DNA from: Zanthoxylum bungeanum
Lineage: Eukaryota; Streptophyta; Magnoliopsida; Sapindales; Rutaceae
DNA length: 64,000 bases
Assembly (NCBI GenBank): GCA_019454045.1
Contig: SKCR01001877.1
Coordinates: forward strand, 95,663 to 159,662
Direction: 5' to 3'
The notes under the pieces are model-generated. The model was not told where the DNA came from, did not search any database, and saw only the letters and a program-made list of their open reading frames with translations. A program made the translations under genes and the position numbers. Positions 55,515 to 64,000 of the stretch are shown in pieces; position 1 is the stretch's first letter, and every line of letters starts with the position of its first letter.

Positions 55515-58500
55515 CTGCATCAAAGAATCCCACCAAGAGTGAGTCATCAAATAGCTATTGCAAATGAGTGATTCTACTTGCTGCTACTTTTTCTTTTCCC
55601 TTTCTGATATGCAAATTGACTCCAAAATTAAGAATTTTCCAATATACGGAAAAATATAATATGCCTACAGGATGCCGTATCTCAATGAATATTAATTTGG
55701 TTATAGAATAAGATGAGTAACCAACATCATAGTTTGAAAACTCCATATAAGGCGCGCCTTGAGGCACCACCTCGCGGCCACGGCATGTCGAGGTCACCTC
55801 AGGCCGAGTTTTCATCAGGTCCGCCTCAAAGGCCTGAGGCGGTTTGAGGCGAACGCCTCCACTCGGAAGTCCTAAAGTTAACAACTTTTAAAATAATATA
55901 AAAATATACAAGGGAGCAGTGTTGTTAGAGGCGCACTGAGGAGAGGTGCACGAGGCGATCGCCGATGCGCATCCAACTAGTCGAGGCGAGGCGCAACGAG
56001 GCGCGCGCATCATGGTTTTACGGTTTTTTTCATCAACTTTTTTACTTTTTTTTTCCAAATCTGTTTCTTTCCTCTTTTTTCTGTTTTTCCATTTTCTTTA
56101 TTTATGATTCTTTCTTTTACATTTATGTTTCTTTTTTCTTTTATAGTTATGTTTTATTTTTCTTTTTTACCTTTTTCAGTTCCGTTTCTTTCTTTTTTTT
56201 TCATTTTCTTTATTTACAATTCTTTTTTTTACATTTGTATTTCTTTTTTCTTTTACAGTTTTTTTTTTTACTTTTTTTAGCTCTGTTTCTTTCTTCATTT
56301 TTTTTCATTTTTTTTCATTTTCTTTATTTACGATTCTTTCTTTTATATTTTCTTTATTTACGATTCTTTTTTCAGTTATATTTTTTCAGCAGATTTTTTT
56401 TAATGCTCGTTGTTTTTCATTTTCTTGAACTTGAACTATACATATTTTTAATTACGCTTGTTTTTATTATTTTCTTAATTTGAAATTTTGAACTGTGCAT
56501 ATTTTGTCAAGTATTATGAATTAGACAAGTAGAAATAATATAAAAGTAGAGTATATGTCAAAATATTATTATCTATTTATTATTTTTTTATATTTACAAG
56601 TTAATGATGCATATATTACAAATTTAAAATTATTATTAATAAACGGGCGCCTCGTGTCTGTGAGGCGTGCACCTCGCGCCCCTCGCCTCGCGCCTCGCTT
56701 TTCTGGCTCCGATCGCCTCGGTGCACCTCTCGCCTTTAGCAACCTTGCAAGGGAGCTGAAAATCAGGACAAAGAGACCGACTTGATCTTCTTTATAGACT
56801 AAAAAAGTTAAATAAAACAAAATTTCCAATTTTAAAATCCTAACCGGCAGTGTTGTTAACCACATTGACAGGGTAACTCGACTTCGATGCTTAACCGAAA
56901 ATGGCAAAATAAATATTATCTTTAAAAATAACCAATATTTACAATTATATTTATTTATTAATTATAATTTGTTATTAAAAAATTTATTTACGATATGAAT
57001 TATATACGACGATGACTCTTTGAAGGATGATACTTCATACCCATATTTCATGCTATTAGACACAAATGATACCTATTTAGAGATTAGTGATCATTTTATT
57101 ATGTTCCATTTCGTTTAATTTTGATGGATGCTTTTATGTATTAATTGATATGGATTTGTTATGCATGATTTATTTTGATGTTTTTAGTTTTTTGTGTTTG
57201 GATTGAGGCAATCACCTCGACCGTCTCGAGGCTGCTTGACTCACGCGTTCAAGCAGGAATCAACATTTTGAATTGCATGCAATCATTTTCTCAAAGATTC
57301 TCGTAATTACCACTCATTTTTAATATCAGCCCCAGCAAGGGCAGAGTAGTTATTTCATGTGAATCAGCAGAGAGGGGGACAGATTTCATTCTCCAAAATA
57401 TTAACATAAAGAGAACCCCATTATTGGAACGGAGCATGGTGATGTGAAGGGAAATGAAAGCATTGTAAAAGAAACAAGACATCTATCAAACTTAACAGTA
57501 ATTGGTAGAGAGTAGTTATTTCATGTGAAGCGGAGGACAGGGGAACAAATTCCATTCTCACAATATTTACATCAAGAGAACCCCATCATTGAAATGGCGC
57601 ATAGTGATGCGCAGAGAAATGAAAGCCTTACACAAGAAACAAGACCTATCAAATTTAAAAGCAATTGGTAAAATGAATGTGTACCATGTGTCTGCAGGGA
57701 AGAACAGTTGTGTCCCGTGGTTCTGATAGGCATATCACGCATTCTTTTCCTGGATCATTTGCATCGACATCACCATCAACAGAATTCCCAATCCCATATA
57801 TCTCCTGCAGCTCATACCTCATCCCATTCACCCAAAGAATCTGCTTCACAACCCTCACCTGATATTCACCCTTCACCTTCTCAAACACTGCTTGAGTTAT
57901 CTGAGAATTTGCAGGTCCAGTAATAGAGTTTCCATCAGATCCATTCTGATTAACAGCAGATGTTTCTGCCTTGATTGCAAGAGGATAGGCAACCATGTTA
58001 CCCTCTTTCAAAAATTCCGTCTCCTCAAACATTGAAAGATCAATCCCAGTTCCAGAAGGTTGTCTGAACTTCTGTCCGAGACCCTGTTGGAATTGCACCG
58101 TCACTGGTGCAAGAAGGTTCTCCTTTGTCGGAGTCAGGTTACAGTCTTCACCTTCTTTAGCAAAGAAAATAACAGTGATGCTGCTTGGAAGAGAACTTCA
58201 GTTATTGTTAAGACCAAGATAAGATAAGACAAGTAGTAACAACTTTACAAACCAAAGAAAAAAAATTTGAAATTGTAACAAGAGGTCATACAATCACCAT
58301 GAAAGAACCACTTCTATTGCAGACACGGACCAGACAAGCAGTGTACTCTGGTATGCAAGCAGAAAATATTCTTTAAATGCCAGCAAATGTCGGGTTTTGT
58401 TTGCTAAGATTTGATTTATATAGAAAAGTAATAACTAATATGCTGCCACATCTAAAAAGGATCTCAATCTTAAAAATGCGATGTTACACAAAAACATCAG

Positions 58501-60681
58501 CCCATAAAATTACCAAACTCCTAACTAGAATCCCAATACCAAATAAAATATACTTGACCCTTTATCAGATTTTAACTACATCTGCAAGATGCATGCCTCT
58601 CAAGAGAACTGATATAATATTAATTTATCTGTAGAATTCCAGGCTTGCAGTTAGTGACACTGACACCACACATTTCTCTAATATAGTTGCTCTGAAACCA
58701 TTATTTCCTCTTACAACATAAAAATATTGTGTTATGGGGCACATACGATATATAGGAGATAAAACGTGAAGCAGTAAAGTATTGTTCTTTTCATGGTTCT
58801 CACGATTTAAAGACCGACAGAAGCAGAAATCAATAATATATATATGTATGTATAAAAAAATAATTTTCTTAGCATTGAGATAGAATTTTACAACAAAATT
58901 CTTCCACCAGAAAAATCACATCGATTCATCAGCCTGAGAAATATCAGCTCATCATCCTAGGCAATCAATACTTGAAATTTAACCTCACATGCAATAAGTC
59001 ATGGAAACCTACAACCTTATAAATAAATAATCTTTCCTTTTTCAATCTATCAATCCACTTTTCTAGTTGGGAAGTCAATTTATCATAATAAACCAGGTGC
59101 TAGAAAATGACAAACAATTGAAAATGATTTAACAGATGTCAGCTCCTATCTCAAAAAGGAAACTTCAAAAGGGAGAACAAAACATGGTTTTCGATGTACT
59201 TCAGTTATACTCATTGGATGATTCTGATAATCACAATAAATGGCTAAAGTTCAAAAGTGTTGACCCTTCATACGTAACTAACTGAGCATGCAGTGTTTTT
59301 TCCTTCTTTCCAGTGATTCCAGTAAAAGTGTGCTTGAAAAACGCATCGTTCTTAAAGAGGCAAAACATGCACCTCCAAAGCATATTACAGCAACTATTAG
59401 CTTAACTCTAATAGTGGATGACAAACAATAACAATAAAAGATGAATGTTAGTTTTCTTTGTAAACAATTGTATTGCTATTCGACTCCTTAAGGCGTGAGA
59501 TATCCCAACAAATTGTACAACCACATCATTAAGGTGATAATTAGAGAGAGAAACTATATATTCACTTCAAAAGAAAGCGGATAATACTCAGTTAAAAGAG
59601 CAGTTCTTGTAGACGCACCAAGCTCTCACATTCTAATTGTTTATTTAAAGTTGACATGCATCAACCTTGCTATGCAATAACGAGATTTAGATTAAGAAAA
59701 AGAAAATTAACAAATCAATCAATAAGCAGAAATTACAAGCCACAGCAACAGCCACCATGAAATCATCTATGTTTGTTGTTTACAATTTTATGCAAAAATA
59801 ATAATAATAATTAAAATAGATTAAATAAATTAAAATAAATAAATAAATTCAAGAATATATTACATTCAAATTCTTATCACTCACATAATAGAACAAGTAA
59901 CAAACCAATAGCAATAAGCAGAAAATACCAGCTGCGGCGGCCAAATCATCTATCTATGCAATAAAGATATTTGGATTAAGGGCAAAAAAAAAAGTTAACA
60001 AACTCATATCAATAAGCAGAAAATACCAGCCGCCGCCACCGCGAAATCATCTATTATTGCTGATGACATTTTTTACGAAGAAGGTCAAGAATAGTATTCA
60101 AACTTCAAAGTCTCATCATTCACATAATAGAACAAGTAAAATTTTGCAGAAACATAAATAAAAGAAAAGGTTGAAGCTTTTTTCAATTACCTCCCAGCAA
60201 CAGTAGCATCAAAAGTGAACGAAACCAACAACTTTCTAGGATTCTCCTCATCAGCCTCAAGCCTCAAACTCTCCTTCTTCAAATTCACATCATTCCTTAT
60301 AGTAACCGCTTTCTGGTGTTCCACATACGGTGGCGGAGGCGCCAACATGGGCCCACACGGATACCTCCAGTGTCCAGAGTCTACAGGAGGCCCGCCACCG
60401 CCACGATGATGGTTATCATACGGCGCAGGAAGAGGCACCGGCATAGCCGGATGCAGCGGAGGATAGTACCCACCAGGCGGGTATTGATAGTACTGCTGCG
60501 GCGGATTATTAGGGTTATTAGAATTGGGGTATTGCGTCGGGTAGGGCGTCACCGCCGCGAAGACGTAACGATTGGCGGAGATTTCATGCTGCGGAGGCGT
60601 CGGTGGCGGGGGAGGCGGGTGGCTTCGGCGGCTCCCGTGCCTACGGCGGCCGTTACCGCCACTGCTGCCAATGTTTCCCAT
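55401..60681 (-). CDS. RING-type E3 ubiquitin ligase, LOG2/LUL family
   Basis: Three exons on the minus strand: 60681-60191, 58180-57685 and 55514-55401 (491, 496 and 114 bp), giving 366 residues; Arabidopsis LOG2 is of similar length. Introns are 60190-58181 and 57684-55515, both GT...AG, in phase 2 and 0, and the joins restore an uninterrupted protein. The start MGNIGSS has Gly2 and fits N-myristoylation, known for this family and consistent with membrane attachment. Residues about 20-118 are Pro/Gly/Tyr-rich. The DAR2 region begins at about 119 ([20 protein letters not shown]) and runs through exon 2 ([23 protein letters not shown]). A C3HC4 RING follows, with Cys311, Cys314, Cys326, His328, Cys332, Cys335, Cys346 and Cys349. 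All zinc ligands are present, so the gene looks functional. LOG2 acts with GDU1 in amino-acid export and ubiquitinates stress regulators; which LUL paralogue this is cannot be decided here. Confidence 0.93.
55740..55870. repeat. GC-rich palindromic fragment in intron 2
   Basis: Contains AAGGCGCGCCTTGAGGC, GCCTCAAAGGCCTGAGGC and GAGGCGAACGCCTC, each largely self-complementary. Similar AGGCG-rich composition to the MITE ends at 55918-56747, so probably a related, truncated element. No duplication found. Confidence 0.5.
55918..56747. mobile_element. Mutator-like MITE (830 bp) in intron 2
   Basis: Flanked by the 9-bp direct repeat CAAGGGAGC (55909-55917 and 56748-56756), the diagnostic length for Mutator-like elements. 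The ends are imperfect inverted repeats: AGTGTTGTTAGAGGCG..GAGAGGTGCAC on the left against an inverted CAAGGTTGCTAAAGGCGAGA and GGTGCACCGAGGCGATCG on the right. The interior is T-rich (TTTTTTCTTTT stretches, 56020-56420) and encodes nothing; the 172-residue open frame there is a Phe-rich artefact. Confidence 0.8.
57343..57675. repeat. Tandem duplication (~166 bp) beside the intron 2 donor
   Basis: Two copies starting 'gagtagttatttcatgtgaa' at about 57343 and 57509. Both contain 'aagagaaccccat(t/c)attg', 'gaaatgaaag' and 'gaaacaagac'. The second copy ends within 10 bp of the exon 2 donor site. Copies differ at many positions. Confidence 0.75.
57685..58180 (-). other. Exon 2 of the LOG2/LUL-like gene
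   Basis: Begins after AAGCAG with C-ATC-ACT (Ser-Ile-Thr) and reads [18 protein letters not shown], encoding most of the DAR2 region and the first half of the RING, to CRHM. Donor GTACAC follows. Confidence 0.92.
58181..60190 (-). other. Intron 1 of the LOG2/LUL-like gene
   Basis: 2,010 bp, GTAATT...AAGCAG. AT-rich. It contains two near-repeats around 'aatcaataagcagaaa(t/a)taccagc' at 59930 and 60010, with a third at about 59720, a short imperfect triplication. No exon-like sequence seen. Confidence 0.85.
60191..60681 (-). other. Exon 1 of the LOG2/LUL-like gene
   Basis: Starts at the ATG of MGNIGSS. Ends ...GTTGCTGGGAG before donor GTAATT, leaving a split codon that is completed as AGC (Ser164) by the first base of exon 2. 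GC content is much higher than in the flanks because of Pro/Gly codons. Confidence 0.92.
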
Positions 60682-60900
60682 GAATTAGAGGGTGTTAAGT
60701 AAGGGAAACCGTTAAATAAAACGAGAAGGGATAAATGGAAGGAAAGATGGAATCTTTGGATGAGAAAGGGAGAGTGAGGGGTAGTGGCATCAATGGGATT
60801 GCGTAAAGCTCCACCTAAAACACCTTCCATGATTATGCGGGTGGATTGTTTGAGATACCCACTTTCTTTTTAGTTATTTATTTATTATTTAAGGAAAAAT
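60682..60900 (-). promoter_or_regulatory. 5' UTR and proximal promoter of the LOG2/LUL-like gene
   Basis: Purine-rich on the plus strand (CT-rich on the transcript strand: CTTTCCTTCC, CTCTCCCTTTCTC), typical of plant leaders. No clear TATA box was identified. Confidence 0.45.
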
Positions 60901-61190
60901 AATAACTATGGAAATGTAAATAAATTATTTGGAGAGAACTGCATTATATTTCTACTTTTTTAATAGAAACTTAAAAAAAAAAAAAAAAAACTATTTTTTT
61001 ATCACTAATTTTTTAAAAAAATTAGGTAAGTAGAATGATAATGTAGTCCATAAGAATTTAGTCGAATAATTTTAAGTAATTTTATTTAACTTGTCTAGTG
61101 AGTTTGAAAATTGATGAGAAAATGGAATAAAAAGTAAATTTTGGCTTCGTCACAGTTATCTTTTTTTTTAAAAAAAAAGTAAAAAAAATT
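60901..61190. other. AT-rich intergenic region with poly(A) runs
   Basis: No gene seen. A 17-18-base A run lies at about 60973-60990 and a T8/A10 hairpin-like run at about 61162-61182. Confidence 0.5.
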
Positions 61191-61194
61191 ATCA

Positions 61195-61470
61195 CTAAAC
61201 TCAATGTAACTTAAAAAAATGATTGAGACTGAGTTTAATATGACAATAACTGAAGTTAACGTGACTATATATGTGACTGAAGTTATGTAATTATGATTGA
61301 CCTTTATATGACTTGGTTAAAACTTGACTTATGTAAAGTGTCAATGTGACTCAGGTCAATGTGATTGTAACTGAGTATAAGTTGATTGCAAATAAGTTCA
61401 ATGTAATTTAGGTAAAATATAATAGTGAATGATCACAATGTAGTTTTGGTAAAATGTGACTTTGTATTAT
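61195..61470. repeat. Degenerate minisatellite based on 'tcaatgtgact..aactgaag'
   Basis: Imperfect units of roughly 20-30 bp such as 'gtgactgaagtta', 'tcaatgtgactcagg', 'tcaatgtgattgtaactgag' and 'ttcaatgtaatttagg'. No protein coding. Confidence 0.55.
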
Positions 61471-61499
61471 GAGGATAGTCACATTTTTATAAGCATAGT

Positions 61500-62235
61500 C
61501 ATATTTTTAGGTTGTATATTATGGGCAACATAACGAATTTGGGGCTAATTTTGACCTTTGTAGACGTCTGGATTTGAGAGAGTTTTCTTGATGGAAGTTG
61601 TAGGTATAAATGTTAATTATATATAATTTTATATATTGTGATTTGGAGTTTGGATGAAGGAGATATGAGTACTTGCAAATGACTTGTATGATATCCACAT
61701 TTTTGTAAGCACAATCACATTCTCAGGATTATTATTATTAGTGACACATCAGCTTTGAGGTTTGATACGATCCAAGGTAGCAAATTTGGGTTTCTTTCAC
61801 ATGCCTAACTTCGACCATTCACAAGAGCAAATAGAACAAGTATACATGCATTTAATTGAAGCTATGGAAAATGTGTCTACCCTAATGAACCTAAATTCTC
61901 GATTTGCATCACCAATGGCAACGAGATTTGTGTAATTTTTATATTTAGGTTGTAACTTTCTCATCCAAAATCTGATTGTGGTGATTCAAGTTGGTTGGAA
62001 AGAGGACTTAAAGTTATACAACTTTGTAGTTCATGTTGAAGACATATTCAAGCTCTTTCATTGTCAAAAATGCAATCTTAATTCAGTATTAAGGTTTTAG
62101 GTTATTTTACTTTATGTTTAAATGTTATGGATTGAACTTTAATATTATTTTAAAGCCCATGTACGTGACTATCCTTATTATTTTATTGTTAGGATTAGTT
62201 TAGTTAGTTTAATTTAGATTTCATTATGTTAGCCT
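61500..62235. other. Intergenic region, probable retroelement relic
   Basis: No gene. Contains LTR-like phrases ('gttgtaactttctcatccaaaatc', 'gaggacttaaagttatacaac') of the kind seen in many plant Ty3 LTRs, related to those at 63350-63440. Boundaries not determined. Confidence 0.35.
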
Positions 62236-62240
62236 TATTA

Positions 62241-63010
62241 GGTGACACGATTGATCACGATTTTATAAATCTAACATGCAAGCACAAGTATCATTCAAGT
62301 AATATAGTGAATATTAGTCGGATGTCGAACCCACGGAGACTTAATATATCTCATATTAATATCAAAGCTAACTTACTAAACTTAAACTAAACTATTGAGA
62401 ATGAAAGTTGATTTATCGAAATTTAATTGAAATAAAATAAAATGCAAACAGACTTTGCAAACCTTATAGATAGAAGAACCCAAAGTTGCAACTTCACCTA
62501 AGCATGTATGCAATGAGTTCATACATTTTCCATTCAGTTGGGTTGTCGTTACTAATTATTAACCTAGAATACTAAATTATTCACAAGCCTCTTTCGATGA
62601 TCATGTAATATTTTCAGAATAAATTAATTAATTGTATGTCTATGTTAATTAATTTAAACCAAAGTCATTAAGGTTATGTTCTAATCTTGGCTACGTTTTC
62701 CCTTTAGCTATATGTGTATCCTATATGGAAATCTATTCAACGAATAAGTTCACAGGCTATTATTCTCACAGCTAACCCAAACTCCCTTTATCAAGTTCCT
62801 AATGACTATTTTATTATTGGCCAAACAAATAAAATAGTTGTTCAAGCACAGAGAAGAATAAATAATTAATAACAATCCCAAAAGAATAAACATATGCAAA
62901 TAATTAATTAAACATGCTTGGAATCCAATATAATCATAGATTTAATGAATTAGCTACGTATAATATTCAATAAAAATAAGCTAATCATTATTTCAAGGCA
63001 ATAACGCATA
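62241..63010 (-). repeat. Distant relative of the S-family LTR (R-U5 part)
   Basis: Starts TGACACGATTG and is co-linear with 1283-1960. The shared landmarks, in order, are: caagtatcattcaagtaata; cgaacccacggagac; cctagaatactaa; aagcctctttcgatgatca; tgtatgtctatg; ctaatcttggctac; tatcctatatggaaatctatt; and acaggctatt. It is clearly diverged, so a different family sharing the same U5-type block. The other end and any target duplication are not visible. Confidence 0.65.
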
Positions 63011-63573
63011 AAATATAAGTTAGTGAGTGAAGGGAAGAAGAAATTCTCGTTGGCGGTCTTCGTCTTCAAACTCCAATACCGGGGAAAGCTATTGCTCTGA
63101 CTTGCTTTAGAGGTTCTTCTATGCTATGGAGGTTCCAAAATATGTTATGAGACTTCCTCTTAGGTTTAAGGATTGTAACGACCGGTAATCTCGACTACTG
63201 TTAAGTTACGAGACGAGTGTCACATAATATAAATCATGTTTGGACACATATACCCTCATGAAATAACTTTGGTGAACAGTCGGTTAAACCTTCGAAAATT
63301 CTGATACTAGATGGTACGATGTTCTACTCCGGACATCCCAGGGTATTTGGGCTGTAACTTTCTCATACGAACTCCAATCTTAATGAACTTTATATCGCCA
63401 GAAATATGAGATCGAGACCTACAACTTCCGTGTTGAACATATTTTCAAATTCAAACTAGAAACAGTTCAAAAACGTAAGTCTAAAATTTGGATGAATAGT
63501 GCTCGGACCTATCTTCAAATTTCTCAAAGTTTCCACATTTTTCTTAAAGGGGCAAATTACAAGTGGCCCCTAG

Positions 63574-63580
63574 TATAAAA
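63574..63580 (+). promoter_or_regulatory. TATA box in the chromovirus-type LTR
   Basis: TATAAAA in the context CCCCTAGTATAAAAGGGG, 400 bp into the LTR and about 50 bp before the GAA tract. Confidence 0.5.
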
Positions 63581-63628
63581 GGGGATACTATACCCATATT
63601 CAAAAGAAGGAATTGCCGTGAGAGAATG

Positions 63629-63688
63629 AGAAGAAGAAAAAGAAGAAGAAGAAGAAGAAGAAGAAGAAGAAGAAGAAGAAGAAGAAGA
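63629..63688 (+). repeat. (GAA)n microsatellite
   Basis: About 20 near-perfect AAG/GAA triplets with one AAAA interruption, inside an otherwise purine-rich stretch to about 63800. Confidence 0.85.
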
Positions 63689-64000
63689 GAATAAAAGAAA
63701 GAAAAGAGAGAAGAAAGGAGAAGAAGAAGCAAAGAAGAAGATGAGCAACAATTGAGAGCTTGGAGAGTGAAGGAAATCAAAAAGAAGAAAGTAAAGAAAT
63801 TTGACCTAAAGTTTAGATTGTAGAATTTTGAAAGCATGATGATAGAATAGGGATATTGAGATGATAAAGATTGCATATTGGAGTTTAATAAGTAAAGAAA
63901 ATGATTGTAGAATAGAGTACCCAAATTTTGAAAGTCTTATGGGTTTAGTTAAAAAAATAAGGATAATGAGATTAAAGAATTATTTGAGGATGATAACTTG

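Larger units (their letters stand above)
55515..57684 (-). other. Intron 2 of the LOG2/LUL-like gene (TE-bearing)
   Basis: 2,170 bp, GTACAC...ATGCAG. Carries a Mutator-like MITE (55918-56747), a second GC-rich palindromic fragment (55740-55870), a possible further relic starting AGTGTTGTTA at about 56848, and a tandem duplication next to the donor (57343-57675). The acceptor side has a GATTCTTTGATGCAG context. Confidence 0.88.
63174..64000 (+). repeat. Start of a chromovirus-type (Ty3/gypsy) LTR, runs off the window
   Basis: Begins TGTAACGACCGG, the start typical of Tekay/Del-like chromovirus LTRs. Contains the commonly seen 'ctgtaactttctcatacgaac' and 'gagacctacaacttcc' phrases and a TATA box at 63574 followed by a (GAA)n tract. 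The right end lies beyond the window. Open frames here come from the GAA repeat. Confidence 0.55.

Noticed and set aside
55965..56483. A 172-codon open frame in intron 2
   Set aside because: Encodes almost only Phe, Ser, Tyr and Leu from a T-rich stretch inside a MITE.
56848..57260. A second complete Mutator-like MITE in intron 2 starting AGTGTTGTTA
   Set aside because: The left start resembles the MITE at 55918, but I could not find a matching inverted end or a duplication, so it is mentioned only as a possible relic.
60316..60702. A 128-codon plus-strand frame and a 93-codon minus-strand frame overlapping exon 1 of the LOG2/LUL-like gene
   Set aside because: Shadow frames of the GC-rich Pro/Gly-coding exon 1, which has a clear family match in its own frame.
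63544..63924. Ser/Leu-rich open frames on the minus strand
   Set aside because: Translations of the GAA microsatellite and its purine-rich surroundings.

Overview
This is a stretch of plant nuclear DNA, most likely from a eudicot. It is AT-rich, its introns obey GT-AG rules, and it is packed with LTR retrotransposons primed by plant initiator tRNA-Met. The only complete host gene (right part) is a plant-specific LOG2/LUL-type RING E3 ubiquitin ligase. Nothing bacterial is present: no operons, ribosome binding sites or CRISPR array.

Positions 1-47613 form a nest of decayed LTR elements. I read the outermost as a Ty1/copia element 'C' (5' LTR piece 14337-15013, primer site 15018, gag/protease/integrase/RT/RNase H remnants 27892-31680, 3' LTR from 34050). 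Its 5' LTR is apparently split by a minus-strand Ty3/gypsy-like element (gag start near 85, primer site 12525-12543, LTR to 14336). That element is itself split by copia element 'A' (248-11856). The leader of C is split by copia element 'B' (15579-27707). The 3' LTR of C is split by a third copy of the same copia family, 'D' (37505-47613), which is heavily rearranged. A second repeat family (about 2.1-2.3 kb, TG...CA ends, 5-bp target duplications, TATA box inside: solo LTRs) sits inside A (1283-3384, minus), B (22973-25279) and the C 3' LTR (34943-37076). A fourth, partial copy comes from a 3.2-kb tandem duplication (35285-38458 / 38459-41658). A small GC-rich DNA transposon (30213-30480) interrupts the RT of C.

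Positions 47614-55080 hold a broken FAR1/FHY3-like (MULE-transposase-derived) gene on the minus strand, a minisatellite, a roughly 171-bp satellite array with four-unit higher-order organisation (50940-53730), and a short Ty3/gypsy RT fragment. Positions 55401-60681 (minus) carry the intact three-exon LOG2/LUL-like gene. Its second intron contains an 830-bp Mutator-like MITE with a 9-bp target duplication. The last 3 kb hold a degenerate minisatellite, a distant relative of the solo-LTR family (from 62241) and the start of a chromovirus-type LTR (from 63174) that runs off the window.

The most unusual signal is in the A/B/D copia family. It carries a ladder of short perfect inverted repeats (7-11 bp arms, almost always a 3-nt loop) in the LTRs and in the former coding region. 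In several of them the two arms have changed together between copies. Also notable are the satellite higher-order repeat, the ACGTGTC (ABRE/G-box) clusters upstream of the TATA box in the solo LTRs, and a stop codon shared by three separate copia insertions, which implies they were moved in trans.
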